DNA from: Bacteroides reticulotermitis JCM 10512 | Lineage (GTDB): Bacteria; Bacteroidota; Bacteroidia; Bacteroidales; Bacteroidaceae | Assembly: GCF_000517545.1 (NCBI RefSeq) | Contig: NZ_BAIV01000028.1 | Location: forward strand, 21,846-85,845 | Direction: 5' to 3' | DNA length: 64,000 bases | In this document: one piece after another, positions 44,649 through 55,093 of the stretch | Layout of the letters: the number at the start of each line of letters is the position of its first letter | Position numbering within the stretch: the stretch's first letter is position 1 | Program-made: the position numbers and the translations under genes | Notes under the pieces: generated by a model | What the model saw: only the letters and a program-made list of their open reading frames with translations | Told to the model about the DNA's origin: nothing | Database searches by the model: none

Positions 44649-46337
44649 TTAATCTTCCATCAATTTTCTGTAACGAACACGCTTCGGTTCTTCGTTTCCA
44701 AGACGCTTCAGTTTGTTCTCTTCGTATTCCGAATAGGACCCTTCAAAGTAGAACACATTGGAGTCGCCTTCGAAGGCAAGAATGTGGGTACAGATACGGT
44801 CGAGGAACCAACGGTCGTGCGAAATAACCACCGCACATCCGGCAAAGTCTTCCAGACCTTCTTCCAGTGCACGCAGTGTGTTGACGTCGATATCATTGGT
44901 CGGCTCATCGAGCAAGAGTACGTTGCCTTCTTCTTTCAGAGCCATCGCCAGGTGCAGACGGTTTCTTTCACCACCGGAAAGCACACCGCACAACTTCTCC
45001 TGATCGGAACCGGCAAAGTTGAAACGGGAAAGATACGCACGTGCATTGACGTCGCGTCCACCCATACGGATCAGTTCGTTACCGTTGGAGATAACCTGAT
45101 ACACGCTCTTGCCAGGATCGATGTCTTTATGTTGCTGGTCTACGTAGGCCACTTTCACGGTCTCTCCTACCTCGAAGCTACCTTTGTCCACCGTTTCCAG
45201 ACCCATAATCAAGCGGAAGAGGGTTGTTTTACCGGCTCCATTGGGACCGATCACACCCACAATACCATTCGGGGGAAGCATAAAGTTCAGGTCGTCGAAC
45301 AACAGTTTATCGCCATAAGCCTTACCTACGTGCACCGCTTCGATCACCTTATTACCCAGACGCGGACCATTCGGAATGAAGATTTCCAATCTTTCTTCCT
45401 TCTCTTTCACGTCCTCGTTGAGCAGTTTATCGTACGAGTTCAAACGAGCTTTACCCTTAGCCTGACGAGCTTTAGGAGCCATGCGAACCCAGTCTAACTC
45501 ACGTTCCAATGTCTTGCGACGCTTGCTGGCTGTCTTCTCTTCCATCGCCATACGCTTCGTTTTCTGTTCCAACCAAGAAGAGTAGTTTCCTTTCCAAGGA
45601 ATACCCTCACCACGGTCAAGTTCGAGAATCCATCCGGCTACGTGATCGAGGAAGTAACGGTCGTGCGTCACAGCGATAATCGTTCCTTCATATTGCTGCA
45701 AGTGTTGTTCGAGCCAGTCGATAGATTCCGCGTCCAAGTGGTTGGTAGGCTCATCGAGCAGCAAGATGTCGGGTTTCTGCAAAAGCAAGCGGCAAAGAGC
45801 CACCCGGCGACGCTCACCACCGGAGAGGTTAGCCACCGATTGTTCTTCGGGAGGACAGCGGAGTGCATCCATAGCACGTTCGAGTTTGCTGTCCAAGTTC
45901 CACGCATCGGTAGCGTCGATGATGTCTTGCAACTCTCCCTGACGGGTAAAGAGCTTGTCCATCTTATCCTGATCCTCATAATATTCGGGCAAACCGAACT
46001 TCTGATTGATCTCTTCATATTCATTCAGGGCATCCACAATAGGCTGTACCCCTTCCATTACAATGTCTTTTACTGTTTTTGTATTGTCCAGATAAGGTTC
46101 CTGTGCCAGATATCCCACCGAATATCCCGGAGAAAACACGACTTCTCCCTGATAAGATTTCTCCAACCCTGCAATAATCTTAAGCACAGTTGATTTACCG
46201 GAACCGTTCAGACCGATAATACCGATCTTTGCTCCATAGAAGAACGATAGGTAAATGTCCTTCAGTACATTCTTATTCGGTTGGAAAGCTTTGCTCACTC
46301 CCACCATTGAGAAGATAATTTTTTTATCGTCAGCCAT
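44649..46337 (-). CDS. ettA: EttA, ABC-F energy-dependent translational throttle protein
   Basis: A 562-residue soluble tandem ABC-F ATPase of full length. Walker A sites are GLNGSGKST and GPNGAGKTT, the signatures LSGGERRRVAL and LSGGERNRLHL, with Walker B LLLDEPTNHLD and LLLDEPTNDID. The arm region of the first domain (about residues 95-140) and the long helical linker with WVRMAPKARQAKGKAR match EttA rather than Uup or antibiotic-resistance ABC-Fs. EttA binds the ribosomal E site and gates entry into elongation according to ATP level. The frame is intact. Confidence 0.95.
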   Translation of the reverse strand: MADDKKIIFSMVGVSKAFQPNKNVLKDIYLSFFYGAKIGIIGLNGSGKSTVLKIIAGLEKSYQGEVVFSPGYSVGYLAQEPYLDNTKTVKDIVMEGVQPIVDALNEYEEINQKFGLPEYYEDQDKMDKLFTRQGELQDIIDATDAWNLDSKLERAMDALRCPPEEQSVANLSGGERRRVALCRLLLQKPDILLLDEPTNHLDAESIDWLEQHLQQYEGTIIAVTHDRYFLDHVAGWILELDRGEGIPWKGNYSSWLEQKTKRMAMEEKTASKRRKTLERELDWVRMAPKARQAKGKARLNSYDKLLNEDVKEKEERLEIFIPNGPRLGNKVIEAVHVGKAYGDKLLFDDLNFMLPPNGIVGVIGPNGAGKTTLFRLIMGLETVDKGSFEVGETVKVAYVDQQHKDIDPGKSVYQVISNGNELIRMGGRDVNARAYLSRFNFAGSDQEKLCGVLSGGERNRLHLAMALKEEGNVLLLDEPTNDIDVNTLRALEEGLEDFAGCAVVISHDRWFLDRICTHILAFEGDSNVFYFEGSYSEYEENKLKRLGNEEPKRVRYRKLMED

Positions 46338-46370
46338 ATAATAAATTAATGTATATTGTTGATAATGCTA

Positions 46371-46378
46371 CAAAGATA
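46371..46378 (-). promoter_or_regulatory. Candidate -7 element of ettA
   Basis: TATCTTTG (minus strand), an exact match to TAnnTTTG, 33 bases before the ettA ATG. It is divergent from the tRNA promoter. Confidence 0.55.
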
Positions 46379-46397
46379 TGAAAAATGTTTGGAATGT

Positions 46398-46428
46398 TTT
46401 GGAGTTCTAAAAAAATGTTCTACCTTTG
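46398..46428 (+). promoter_or_regulatory. Promoter of tRNA-Lys
   Basis: TTTG at 46398-46401, 19 bases, then TACCTTTG at 46421-46428: a full match to the Bacteroides sigma-ABfr promoter, 32 bases before the tRNA. Confidence 0.85.
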
Positions 46429-46460
46429 CACCCGCAATTCGAAAGAATGCTACAAGGATT

Positions 46461-46533
46461 GATTCGCTAGCTCAGCAGGTAGAGCACAACACTTTTAATG
46501 TTGGGGTCCTGGGTTCGAGCCCCAGGCGGATCA
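46461..46533 (+). tRNA. tRNA-Lys (anticodon TTT)
   Basis: 73 bases fold as a cloverleaf: acceptor GATTCGC/GCGGATC, D arm GCTC/GAGC, anticodon stem CAACA/TGTTG with loop CTTTTAA (anticodon TTT), T arm CTGGG/CCCAG with TTCGAGC loop, discriminator A. The 3' CCA is not encoded (next bases are CAA after the A), so it is added post-transcriptionally. Confidence 0.97.
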
Positions 46534-46568
46534 CAAAGAGAGAGAGCCAAACGGCAACAAAAATTAAA

Positions 46569-46605
46569 ATAACTCCTACCGATAGTAAATATTGGTAGGA
46601 GTTAT
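46569..46605. terminator. Terminator after tRNA-Lys
   Basis: ATAACTCCTACC pairs with GGTAGGAGTTAT, followed by TTTCTTTATA on the plus strand; the minus-strand side is also T-rich, so it can also end the regulator gene that stops at 46663. Confidence 0.88.
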
Positions 46606-46662
46606 TTCTTTATATATAACAATACAGTTGGGGAAGAGTTACTAACCAATGCCAAAGTTTAC

Positions 46663-49434
46663 TCATTCTTCATTCGTTCGGCCAATGCTTCGGATGTATT
46701 CATTCGGTGTAATCCCCGTCTCTTTCTTGAAATAACGGAAGAATGAAGTGCGCGAACTAAAACCACATAATTCGGCTAAAGCGGTCAGCGTGTACTTCGC
46801 ATACTCATCTTCATTAATCAAACGCTTAAACTCGGCTATGCGATAGTCATTCAGGTAATCATAGTAACTCTTGTCCAAAAACTGATTGAACACATAAGAT
46901 AGCGTATAGGGCGAAATGTTGAGCATCGTTGCTAGGTCAGCAATCTTTAAATCGGGATTGATATACAACCTCTTTTCTTGCATCAGAGCATCGAGTTGGG
47001 CAGCCAGTTTCCGGCACTCCTCCTTACTCATGTTACTCTTTCGGTATTTCTCTTCAACGACCGACTTCGAGGCCTCGGCAAGATCGGTGGCTAGTTGTTG
47101 TTTCGTTCTTTTCCGATAATAGGCAACTCCCAGACATACGATTACGACTAATAGGAGAATAATGATCCAAAGGGCGGCATTGAAAGGCGAAGCAACTACC
47201 ACCGACAAACGGATTTCGGACTCTGGTTCACCGATTCGACGCAGTTTGAATTGATACTTTCCGGGAGTCAGGTCATAGTAGGTCAGTTCGGACTTTCCAC
47301 TTAGCTGCTGCCATCCCTCATCCAGGCCTTCCATACAGTATTCGTACGACATATAAACAGGATCGGAATAGGTAAATCCGGAAAAACAGATGGTCAGATT
47401 CTTATGCGATGGTTCCAGCGAGACTTTGTAGTCTTTGCCTTCTTTCTGGACGATCGGGTAAAAAGCTTCTTTGCCATTCACATATACATCGGTAATAGCC
47501 AATGGATAGGCGTTGTTTCCTTTCTCATCACGTAGGTCTCTGGTTAGGTAAATCAATCCTTTTGAATTGCCAAACCATATTGTTCCGAATGAATCGATCA
47601 CAGGAAAGCACGTAATAAAAATAGAGCTGGGCAAGCCATCGACAAAATTATAAGGGACGAATGTGCTCTTTTTATCATAACGATAAAGACCCAGATTCGT
47701 ACCAATCCACAGCCATTCTTCACGATCTTCTATCATAAACATCGCATCTTTGCCCTCCAAAGGAGTGCCGGGCTGGAATCGACGGAAGTTAGTCATCGAC
47801 AAGTCGGAGATAAAGATAGGGCCTTTGTCGGGGAGGAAATATAACTCGTGGTCGGAGTCTTCATACACCGTCCGGACTTTCTCTTTATGGATAAAGCCTT
47901 CGGGGAATACATCCGCTTTCAGGCTCCGGGCTGAAGGGTCCCAGATACACAGGCCGTTGGCTGTACAAATCCACCCTTTACCTGTGGAGTCGAAACAAAT
48001 ATCAAAGACATTGCCTTCCGGAAGCTTGGAGTTCGAGTTGGTGTAATGATTCAGCTGTTTCCCATCCTTGTACCGATACAGTCCCATAGAGGTGGCGATC
48101 CATAAACAGCCTTCGCTATCCGCCTTGACACAAAACACATGGCCCTTGAGAAAAGGAGTGCTCTGCGAAGAATCAAAATCACGGATGCTCAACGTAGAAG
48201 GTTCCAGCACATACATTCCACCGCCATAGGTACCAATATAGTACTTACCCTGAAAAGGATAGATACACATGATCATATTCGAGCGAAGTTGGGGAGATTT
48301 GAAGCTCTTGAATCGTTTGGCTCGCTCATCAACGTAGAACAAACCGTTGCGGGAACCAATTAATCGTTCGTGGTCATTGATCGATATGGCACGAACAGGC
48401 ATCTCTTTGGAGTCAAAAGAGGGAGGATACGCGTAGGTGGAAAAGAGTCCACTCTGATACAGGGTGTAGTCAAGTCCCAATTGATAGAACCCAACCCACA
48501 TCAACCCTTCTCGGTCTACTAACAAAGAATAGACTGAATTGGAACGGATTCCGCCACTGGTACCGGGTTCATAGCGGAAAGAGCGTATAATCTGTTGTTC
48601 TTTGACGGACACAAAGTGAACGCCATTCCCATCTGTACCCACATAGAGCAGATCTTTCCCATCACTTGAGAGATCGGATATTATATGGCTGCCTAAATCA
48701 ATCCCACTGTCGCTAAACTGTCCCGTAGGTATATCGTAGACAATCACTCCATGTTCCATCGTTCCCAGATAGAGTTTGGAACCTATTCGGGCGATCTTCC
48801 GATAGGTATAGTCCGGCTTATGCTTACCGTCGTAGGGACATAACGTTATTTTCCGGGTAGACAGGTTCATGGAATAGAGCTGGGAACGGGTCAGAATCCA
48901 TAATGTGTTCGCTTCTCCCCTGCCTAAGTCGACAATGAAGTTATCCGGCGACAAGATGTCCGGATTGATGGCAATCCGTTTCAGCTGATTATGCCGGTTG
49001 ACAAACAATCCATTTTCACTGCCAATATACAACGCTCCCTCGGAATCGGTCAACAAAGCACGAACGCCACACTTTATGATATCCGGGGCGAATGGGTCTA
49101 ACTTATTTTGTTCTTTATTTACTCGCCAAAGTCCCATATCGTTTCCTACCCAAAGCTGATTGCCTACTGTTTCGGTTATCACATTGACCCATTTCAGCTT
49201 TTCATTGTCCCCGAATATCGGATAGTGCTTGAAACGGAAGCCATCAAAGCGTTCTATGGATGTAGCTGTTCCGATCCAAACATAGCCTAGGGAATCTTTA
49301 TACAAAGCACTGACCGTTAAATCGGATAACCCGTCCGTTTCCGACAGCCCCCGAAAAGAGTAAGAGGACGCGTAAGTAGAGAGGGTCAGAACAAGAAACA
49401 GAAGGCTAATAATGTGTCGTATCAGATTATACAT
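46663..49434 (-). CDS. Transmembrane propeller-sensor/AraC regulator without kinase domains
   Basis: A 923-residue one-component regulator. After a signal-type N-terminal helix, residues 25-650 form two seven-blade propellers of the hybrid two-component (HTCS) type, with repeated LWVGNDMGLW, LYIGSENGLF and LWIGTNLGLYRYD blades, followed by a Y_Y_Y beta-sandwich (to about 755) and one membrane helix (about 765-785). The cytoplasmic part goes through a short coiled coil straight to an AraC HTH (IADLATMLNISPYTLSYVF and LAELCGFSSRTSFFRYFKKE). HisKA, ATPase and receiver domains of HTCS are absent. It likely senses a glycan fragment in the periplasm and controls the adjacent utilisation genes. Confidence 0.9.
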   Translation of the reverse strand: MYNLIRHIISLLFLVLTLSTYASSYSFRGLSETDGLSDLTVSALYKDSLGYVWIGTATSIERFDGFRFKHYPIFGDNEKLKWVNVITETVGNQLWVGNDMGLWRVNKEQNKLDPFAPDIIKCGVRALLTDSEGALYIGSENGLFVNRHNQLKRIAINPDILSPDNFIVDLGRGEANTLWILTRSQLYSMNLSTRKITLCPYDGKHKPDYTYRKIARIGSKLYLGTMEHGVIVYDIPTGQFSDSGIDLGSHIISDLSSDGKDLLYVGTDGNGVHFVSVKEQQIIRSFRYEPGTSGGIRSNSVYSLLVDREGLMWVGFYQLGLDYTLYQSGLFSTYAYPPSFDSKEMPVRAISINDHERLIGSRNGLFYVDERAKRFKSFKSPQLRSNMIMCIYPFQGKYYIGTYGGGMYVLEPSTLSIRDFDSSQSTPFLKGHVFCVKADSEGCLWIATSMGLYRYKDGKQLNHYTNSNSKLPEGNVFDICFDSTGKGWICTANGLCIWDPSARSLKADVFPEGFIHKEKVRTVYEDSDHELYFLPDKGPIFISDLSMTNFRRFQPGTPLEGKDAMFMIEDREEWLWIGTNLGLYRYDKKSTFVPYNFVDGLPSSIFITCFPVIDSFGTIWFGNSKGLIYLTRDLRDEKGNNAYPLAITDVYVNGKEAFYPIVQKEGKDYKVSLEPSHKNLTICFSGFTYSDPVYMSYEYCMEGLDEGWQQLSGKSELTYYDLTPGKYQFKLRRIGEPESEIRLSVVVASPFNAALWIIILLLVVIVCLGVAYYRKRTKQQLATDLAEASKSVVEEKYRKSNMSKEECRKLAAQLDALMQEKRLYINPDLKIADLATMLNISPYTLSYVFNQFLDKSYYDYLNDYRIAEFKRLINEDEYAKYTLTALAELCGFSSRTSFFRYFKKETGITPNEYIRSIGRTNEE

Positions 49435-49459
49435 AGGAATTCAGATTTGATGGAAACCA

Positions 49460-49502
49460 TACAAACCTACATAAAATATCCCATACTTTATATAGGTTTG
49501 TA
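49460..49502. repeat. Inverted repeat between lyase and regulator genes
   Basis: TACAAACCTA-ATAAA and TTTAT-TAGGTTTGTA, one mismatch, 11-base loop. It sits 26 bases upstream of the regulator start and after the lyase stop (49537). No T run follows. Candidate operator for autoregulation. Confidence 0.6.
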
Positions 49503-49536
49503 CAAAAGACAAAGCATACTCTACCAGAAATGAGTG

Positions 49537-51809
49537 TTAATCTGCTAGCTTGACTTTCAATTGAGACTGCTTGTAAACAACAGGCATTCCATGACCATTC
49601 ACTTCCAAGGCTACCGGTTTCCTCGCTGCTTTGAAACTGGCGTTTATCTTCGGCTGCCCTTCGATCCATAGGTTCAACTTCTTATCTTCCTCTTTGCGGA
49701 TAACAAACAATTTGGAAAGAGAAGAGAAATAGCTCTCTTTATCTCGTCTGAGCGCACTACCGTAACAGATAAAAAAGTCTTTCGCATCAGCAGCCGCTGT
49801 TCCCTCGGGATAAGAAACGGCAAATAGATAGGCGTCCGTCATCCAACCATCCGGCATAATCCAAGAGTTACTGTGCATCAGTCGCCCGTCTGCCAATTGA
49901 TTGATGTATAGATCGGTCACTTTTCCCTGGTGGCGGATGCGCAGGCCAATCCAGTCTTGCCCTTCTCTTCGCTCCATCTTTGGCAGTTCCTTTTCATCGG
50001 GCGTATCTTTCAGAATGATCGCCGTCAGTCCTTTGACACGGTTGACTTCGGCGGGCAGATGAAAGGAGTAATAGGTTTCCGTTCCTTTCAGATCTTCGGT
50101 AGGCGCTTCCACCTCTTCCCAATATAAATCTTCCGGATAGTCGTGTACAAAATTAGACTTCGCCAACAAACGAGGATATAGGGGACGAATGACAACGGAC
50201 GATTTATCATTGGTTATGTTCACATCGACTCCAGACTTCTGGTAGGTTCCATTCGTATGCCACAACCATTCGAAGCGCCCTACTTTATGAGTTTTCAAGT
50301 CATCGATCATATAAATCACGTTATCCATCCAAAGGAAATGGCGGAAGTTACGGCTGAAGTTGTCCGACATCGGGCCGGTACCATCTGCCAGTACATACTT
50401 CAGATTCCCGGCATCCATGAGATGATAAAGATGACCCCTTAACGTAGATCCGCTATACTGCTGTTCGCGTGACTGTCCCTGTCCGTTGAACAAGACGACA
50501 TTGTGAGCCTGACTCTGAAAGAAGTAGTTCCGGTAATTCGGATTCGGATACCAACAGTTGCCTCCATCTTTAATTATATCGACTCCTTTATGGAAGAGGA
50601 TAAATGAATTGGCATCGGCATGAGAGTGATTCCATGTGTGGCCACTTTTCACCGCTAACAAGGTGGCATCCTTTTCCCATGAGTTGCGCATCGTTGCCCA
50701 GCCAAAATCGGCAAACAACTGGGAGGTGGCAGATTGGGTATAGCAGGTGCTTTACGCAGATCAGGGGTATAAAGGAAACCTAACGGACGATTCAGAAAGA
50801 AGCCATCGCGATGCTGTCCCGGTTCCACCTGATTGATATACCATAAGATGGCGGGGTCTTTGATTCCCAACGTGTACAACAGCATCATGCTGGACTCGGC
50901 AGCTACATTTTTATGACTATCGCCAAAGTTCAGGCTATGCAGTATCCCCGTACGTGGGTAGCATACTTGAGAGAAGTAATTGGGTAGTTTGGCTAGTTGA
51001 GGAATATCTCCCGCATCTTGTCCGGGATGTGTATTGATCCACGCAATGCGGAACAACAAGGCCTCCTGAATACCGAAGTTCGCATAATTCAGGCTTTCGT
51101 ACATTCCTCCAGCCTCATCAAAACTCTTCGCTTTTTGTTGCAGCACATCGCCGGCGAAGTCAAACCATTCGGGTAGCGCTTCGTGAAGCTGTTCTACCCA
51201 TTCCCTGGCTTCAGGCAGTTCGTTTTGAAGACTCATGGCCAACAACCCTCCCTGACAAACACAGGAGGTCCACCAGTTATGTCCCATTGAATTCAACGCA
51301 TGAATACGGGTAGGCTCCAGCAACCAATCGCCTAAGGCAGGTTCCACAGCCAATCGCTTTAAGCCCTGAGCTATTTTAGTTCGATCCGAAGCAGAAAGGA
51401 CATCGTAGGCTGCATCATAGGCCATCGCGCAGAGAAAAGTCTTATGCGCCATTCCCAGATGCGAACGCCACACGGGAATGCGAGCCATCATCTCTGTATC
51501 GCCCCATGTCTCGGCTTCGATCGCTTTCAATAGAATCTCTTTGATCGTGTTTGCATAGCTCCGGTCATTGGTCATTAAATAGGTTAACGCCAAGTAGTCG
51601 AGCTTATTAAAATCCTTCTTATTCAAAGCCTCATCCGCAGTCTGCTGAATACTCACCCAGGCTTCCTGCAATTTAGGTTCACTCTGCATACGCTGTTTCA
51701 CCTGCTGGATGCGTTGCGGTGTGTACAATAGTGAAGGGTGCTTTATCTTTTGCGCATAGCCGAAGGATGTAAGCCACAATCCGATTAAGCATAAAACAAT
51801 TTGCCTCAT
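49537..51809 (-). CDS. Heparinase II/III-family polysaccharide lyase, one frameshift
   Basis: About 757 residues when repaired. A signal peptide (MRQIVLCLIGLWLTSFGYAQ) is followed by an alpha/alpha toroid (residues 25-380, with HALNSMGHNWWTSCVCQGG and SFDEAGGMYESLNYANFG) and a beta-sheet heparinase II/III domain with HTWNHSHADANSF, which holds the metal/catalytic His. The family cuts uronic-acid-containing polysaccharides by beta-elimination; the PL family cannot be fixed here. The frame breaks near 50728; adding one C in a C run gives LPPPQLFADFGWATM. The start at 51809 is chosen for the signal peptide. Confidence 0.83.
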
Positions 51810-51866
51810 AATATATCTTTCTTTTTGATGTTCAACAATTAAACTTAGGCTTGATCTCACGCCGGA

Positions 51867-52960
51867 TCAATGACCACTTATAGTTTCCGAAACGGTTCGT
51901 GAAATAATCGGACTGCCATAGAAGGACGAAAATCCGTCTTCTTTGGCGGAAGAACCTACTACGTGAGTGATGAAGAATCCATAGACTCGATCACGTTTGT
52001 TTATCCACGGATAAGCACCGGCCCAACCGGGCGAACTGATCTGGTAGGCTTCTCCGGTTTGCTGATCAACCAATTCGCGCCACTCACCCAATCCGTAAAT
52101 TCCGTTGTGAGCTTGCCCGAGTGCTTTCGCGATGTAGTTATCCGGAGGTATAATAGCTCCTTTCACCTGATCGGCTTGCATCACCTTGATCGTTGCGGCG
52201 GAAAGGATCTGCTGCCCCTGATAGATGCCTTGATGATAAATCATATCCAGAAAATGGATGTAATCATTCAGCGTTGTACACAACCCTCCTCCCAACATAG
52301 GACTATGCCCGCCATCGGTATTGATCGGGGTAAAATGAGAATTCTTCATTCCCAGAGGTTGGGCTAATAACTGCTGAAAGAGTGTTTCAAAATCCTTATT
52401 CATCGCAACTTCAGCCATTCTTCCGGCAAGCTGCATGGCGAGTCTCCATACTCAAAACGACTACCGGAGGCGAAGACCGTATCCAGAGGAAGGATTTCAA
52501 TAACTGCCGAATCCAACCGGTTGTAGTTGTCCACACGAGGTTCGGGAAGATACGGACGTACGCCCGAAGTATGAGAGAGTAATTGCCGCAAGAGGATTTG
52601 CCCCTTGGCGTCTCCGCTAAACTCCGGCAACCATTTGGCTACCGCATCATTCCAGTCCAAATCGGTACAATCGACCACTGCACCGATTACGGCAGCCGCT
52701 ACCCATTTGCCAGCGGAAGCCACATACACTTTCGTATCAGGGGTGTAGTTGCCATAGTTCTTCTGAAAGATGACCGTATCATTCTTCACCACGCAGATAG
52801 AAGCTCCGGGATAATAGCCCTTGCTGACCCAACTTTGTATAATCGAATCCAGCGGAGTAAAATCGGTTTCATGCCCTTGCGTGGAGGTTGCCTTACAGGC
52901 AGTTATCCAAAAGCAGATACCCACAACGGCAACCAACAACAATCCTTTTCGCATGCTCAT
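51867..52960 (-). CDS. Class C beta-lactamase-fold serine hydrolase lipoprotein, one frameshift
   Basis: About 364 residues when repaired. Signal peptide with lipobox WITAC (Cys22), so an envelope lipoprotein. The SxxK motif is VASAGKW near residue 83; the second motif follows FEYGGRLAMQLAGRM with Tyr in the Y-x-N place, and GGGLCTT is conserved in the family. The frame breaks near 52437; one missing G gives YGGRLAMQ. Family members include D-aminopeptidases, esterases and the muropeptide amidase AmiE, so the substrate is open. It lies between GH127 (10-base gap) and the lyase gene. Confidence 0.82.
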
Positions 52961-52970
52961 GAGTTGTCTT

Positions 52971-54891
52971 TTATTCGGTTGTCAAATCCCAATAAACCAC
53001 ATAACGCTGACGATGCAGGTCGTAAAGCGGACGAATAACATCGCCTTGGCCGGTAGTAAACAGCAGCTCTTCACCGACACGTTTCAGTGCACGTTCGGGA
53101 TGTTTCATATCTATTTTCAATGAGGTGGACAAGGAGGCCGGTACCTGGTAATTATACGTATAGTAGTCATTGTAGAGAGCCGGATTAGAGAATGGTGCGG
53201 ACGCCTGCATACCTTCCGCACCTCGCTCGCCTGCCAGAACTAAAGGTCCATAGAGCAATGCGGCCTTTTGAGGATTATCCGGAGTAGCCTCCAGCTGTAT
53301 GCGCATCGGATAGGTAGCCGCTATGCGGTCACCATCTTTCCATTCACGCGTGATGGCAATGTACGTTCCCGGTTTTTGTTGGATCGATACTCTCTTTCCG
53401 TTCACCAATACTTTCACGTTTTGACTCCATGACGGGTATCGCAAATAGACTGTTGTACGCACCGGCTTATCTGCGAATACTTAACTGGGTGGTTTCATTG
53501 GCCGGGAAATTAGTTTCCTGAGAGAGAGTCAGCCCCTTTTCTCTCCAGTTAACCTGGGAAGGAATGAATAGGTTGACATAAATGCCCTGATCGTTGTGAT
53601 AATAAATCGCTTCGCCGTATTTCGCATGATTCTCGAATCCACTGCCTACACAGCACCAGAAGGAGTTCTCTTTGGTACTATACAGCTTATGCGAACCTGA
53701 AAGCAGGGGAAGAAAGTAAGCGACCATTCCTGTTTCGGGATCTTGTTGTCCCAGAATGTGGTTGTACAAGGCTCGTTCGTAATAATCGGCAATCGATGAG
53801 TCACCCGTCCAACAAAAAAGGTGACGGCTCAGCTTTAACATATTATAGGTACAGCAAGTCTCTCCGGTATATCCGGTCAGGTGCTGTGAGAACTTCTTCG
53901 GATCGAAGAAATGTTCTTTGTCGCTGCTGCATCCGGGAGCATACGTATGATGATCGATCATGGCATGCCAAAAGTATTCCGATAGTTTCCGGCTTGTTTC
54001 ATTCTGCGTCAATTCATAATGACGGGCTTCGGCAAGGACTTTGGGAATAAAGGTATTTGTATGCTTCGTCCCCAAGTCATCACGCTGTTCTTTCAACGGA
54101 TCGATGACGTCGTTGTGATAGAAATATTCAGCTAACCACTGATACCGCTCCTCGCCCGTAATGGCATATAGATTATAAAAGGATTCATTTACTCCTCCGA
54201 ATTCATTCCGTATCATAAGGCGACGCGTCTCCTCGCTCAGTGGCTTGAGTTTATTATACGCCCAGTCGCCCATACGGGTTACAACCTCCAAGGCTGTCCG
54301 GTTGTCAGCATAAAGATATTGATCGATCAGGCCGGAGAATAGCTTATGCAGGGTATACCAGGGAGCCCACACGCCTTTCCCTTGCATGTTGCGATGGATT
54401 AGTTCTTCCGGATAAGCACTTAAGTATCCACCTTTCAAAGCTTTTTGCACCTCTTCTAACCCATTGACCAGGCTGTCACCCTTCAACTTAAAGATTTCAC
54501 TTCCCGTTGCCGCGTACATCAATCCGAAGGCTGAAAGTAGGTGCCCGGTAGTATGGCCGCGTAGTTCACAGTCGAGCGACTCCCAACCGCCTAACTTCTT
54601 TACGGTCATATAGCCGCCTTCTCGTCCGGCAAAGACCCCGGCATTGGTACGGAAGCTATGCAGCAAACGATTGACGTCAAGTGAAACCATCCATGCCGAA
54701 TCTCGCAACATATTATCCCGGAAACGGCTCGGCAATAAGCGTACATCTTTCAAATCAAAACTCGCCACGGAGACCGGCGCAACCGTTTCTATCTTCATCT
54801 TTCCATGATGCTGTCCCGGATATACTGACTGAGCAGACATTCCAGCCGACAATACTGATGCGGCAAACGCAACTAAAACCTTTTTATTCAT
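52971..54891 (-). CDS. GH127 (beta-L-arabinofuranosidase-type, DUF1680), one frameshift
   Basis: About 640 residues when repaired. Signal peptide MNKKVLVAFAASVLSAGMSAQ, so periplasmic. The catalytic alpha/alpha barrel has WYTLHKLFSGLIDQYLYA, GETCCTYNMLK and FWCCVGSGFENH. In the characterised enzyme HypBA1 a Glu and three Cys bind zinc, one Cys being the nucleophile; the matching E-x-C and C-C are present here. The frame breaks near 53470; removing one base gives RDKPVRTTVYLRYPSW, so the beta-rich C-terminal domain is intact. It could be GH127 or the related GH146. An upstream in-frame ATG at 54948 is less likely. Confidence 0.87.
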
Positions 54892-55058
54892 ATCTATTCG
54901 CACTCTATGTTTATTGAAATATACGAATATTCCATCGGTTACACTCAACGCCGGGAAACTTTCTTTTATTTCCCATCTATTTCCGAATCAGATTTCCTTT
55001 CGTATCCTAAATATACATTAAGATCCGTATTTTGGACCATTTCTACAAAAAAGAATCC

Positions 55059-55066
55059 TATATTTG
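55059..55066 (+). promoter_or_regulatory. Candidate -7 element of the sugar kinase gene
   Basis: TATATTTG, exact consensus, 28 bases before the ATG at 55094. A TTTG lies 24 bases upstream, a little far for -33. Confidence 0.55.
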
Positions 55067-55093
55067 CATTCTGAATATTCAAATTCTTTTTAT

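Noticed and set aside
44586..45497. 303-codon plus-strand frame
   Set aside because: Antisense to ettA, whose frame is certain.
46461..46533. tRNA-Lys as the integration site of a mobile element
   Set aside because: No integrase, no duplicated tRNA 3' end and no element border found nearby.
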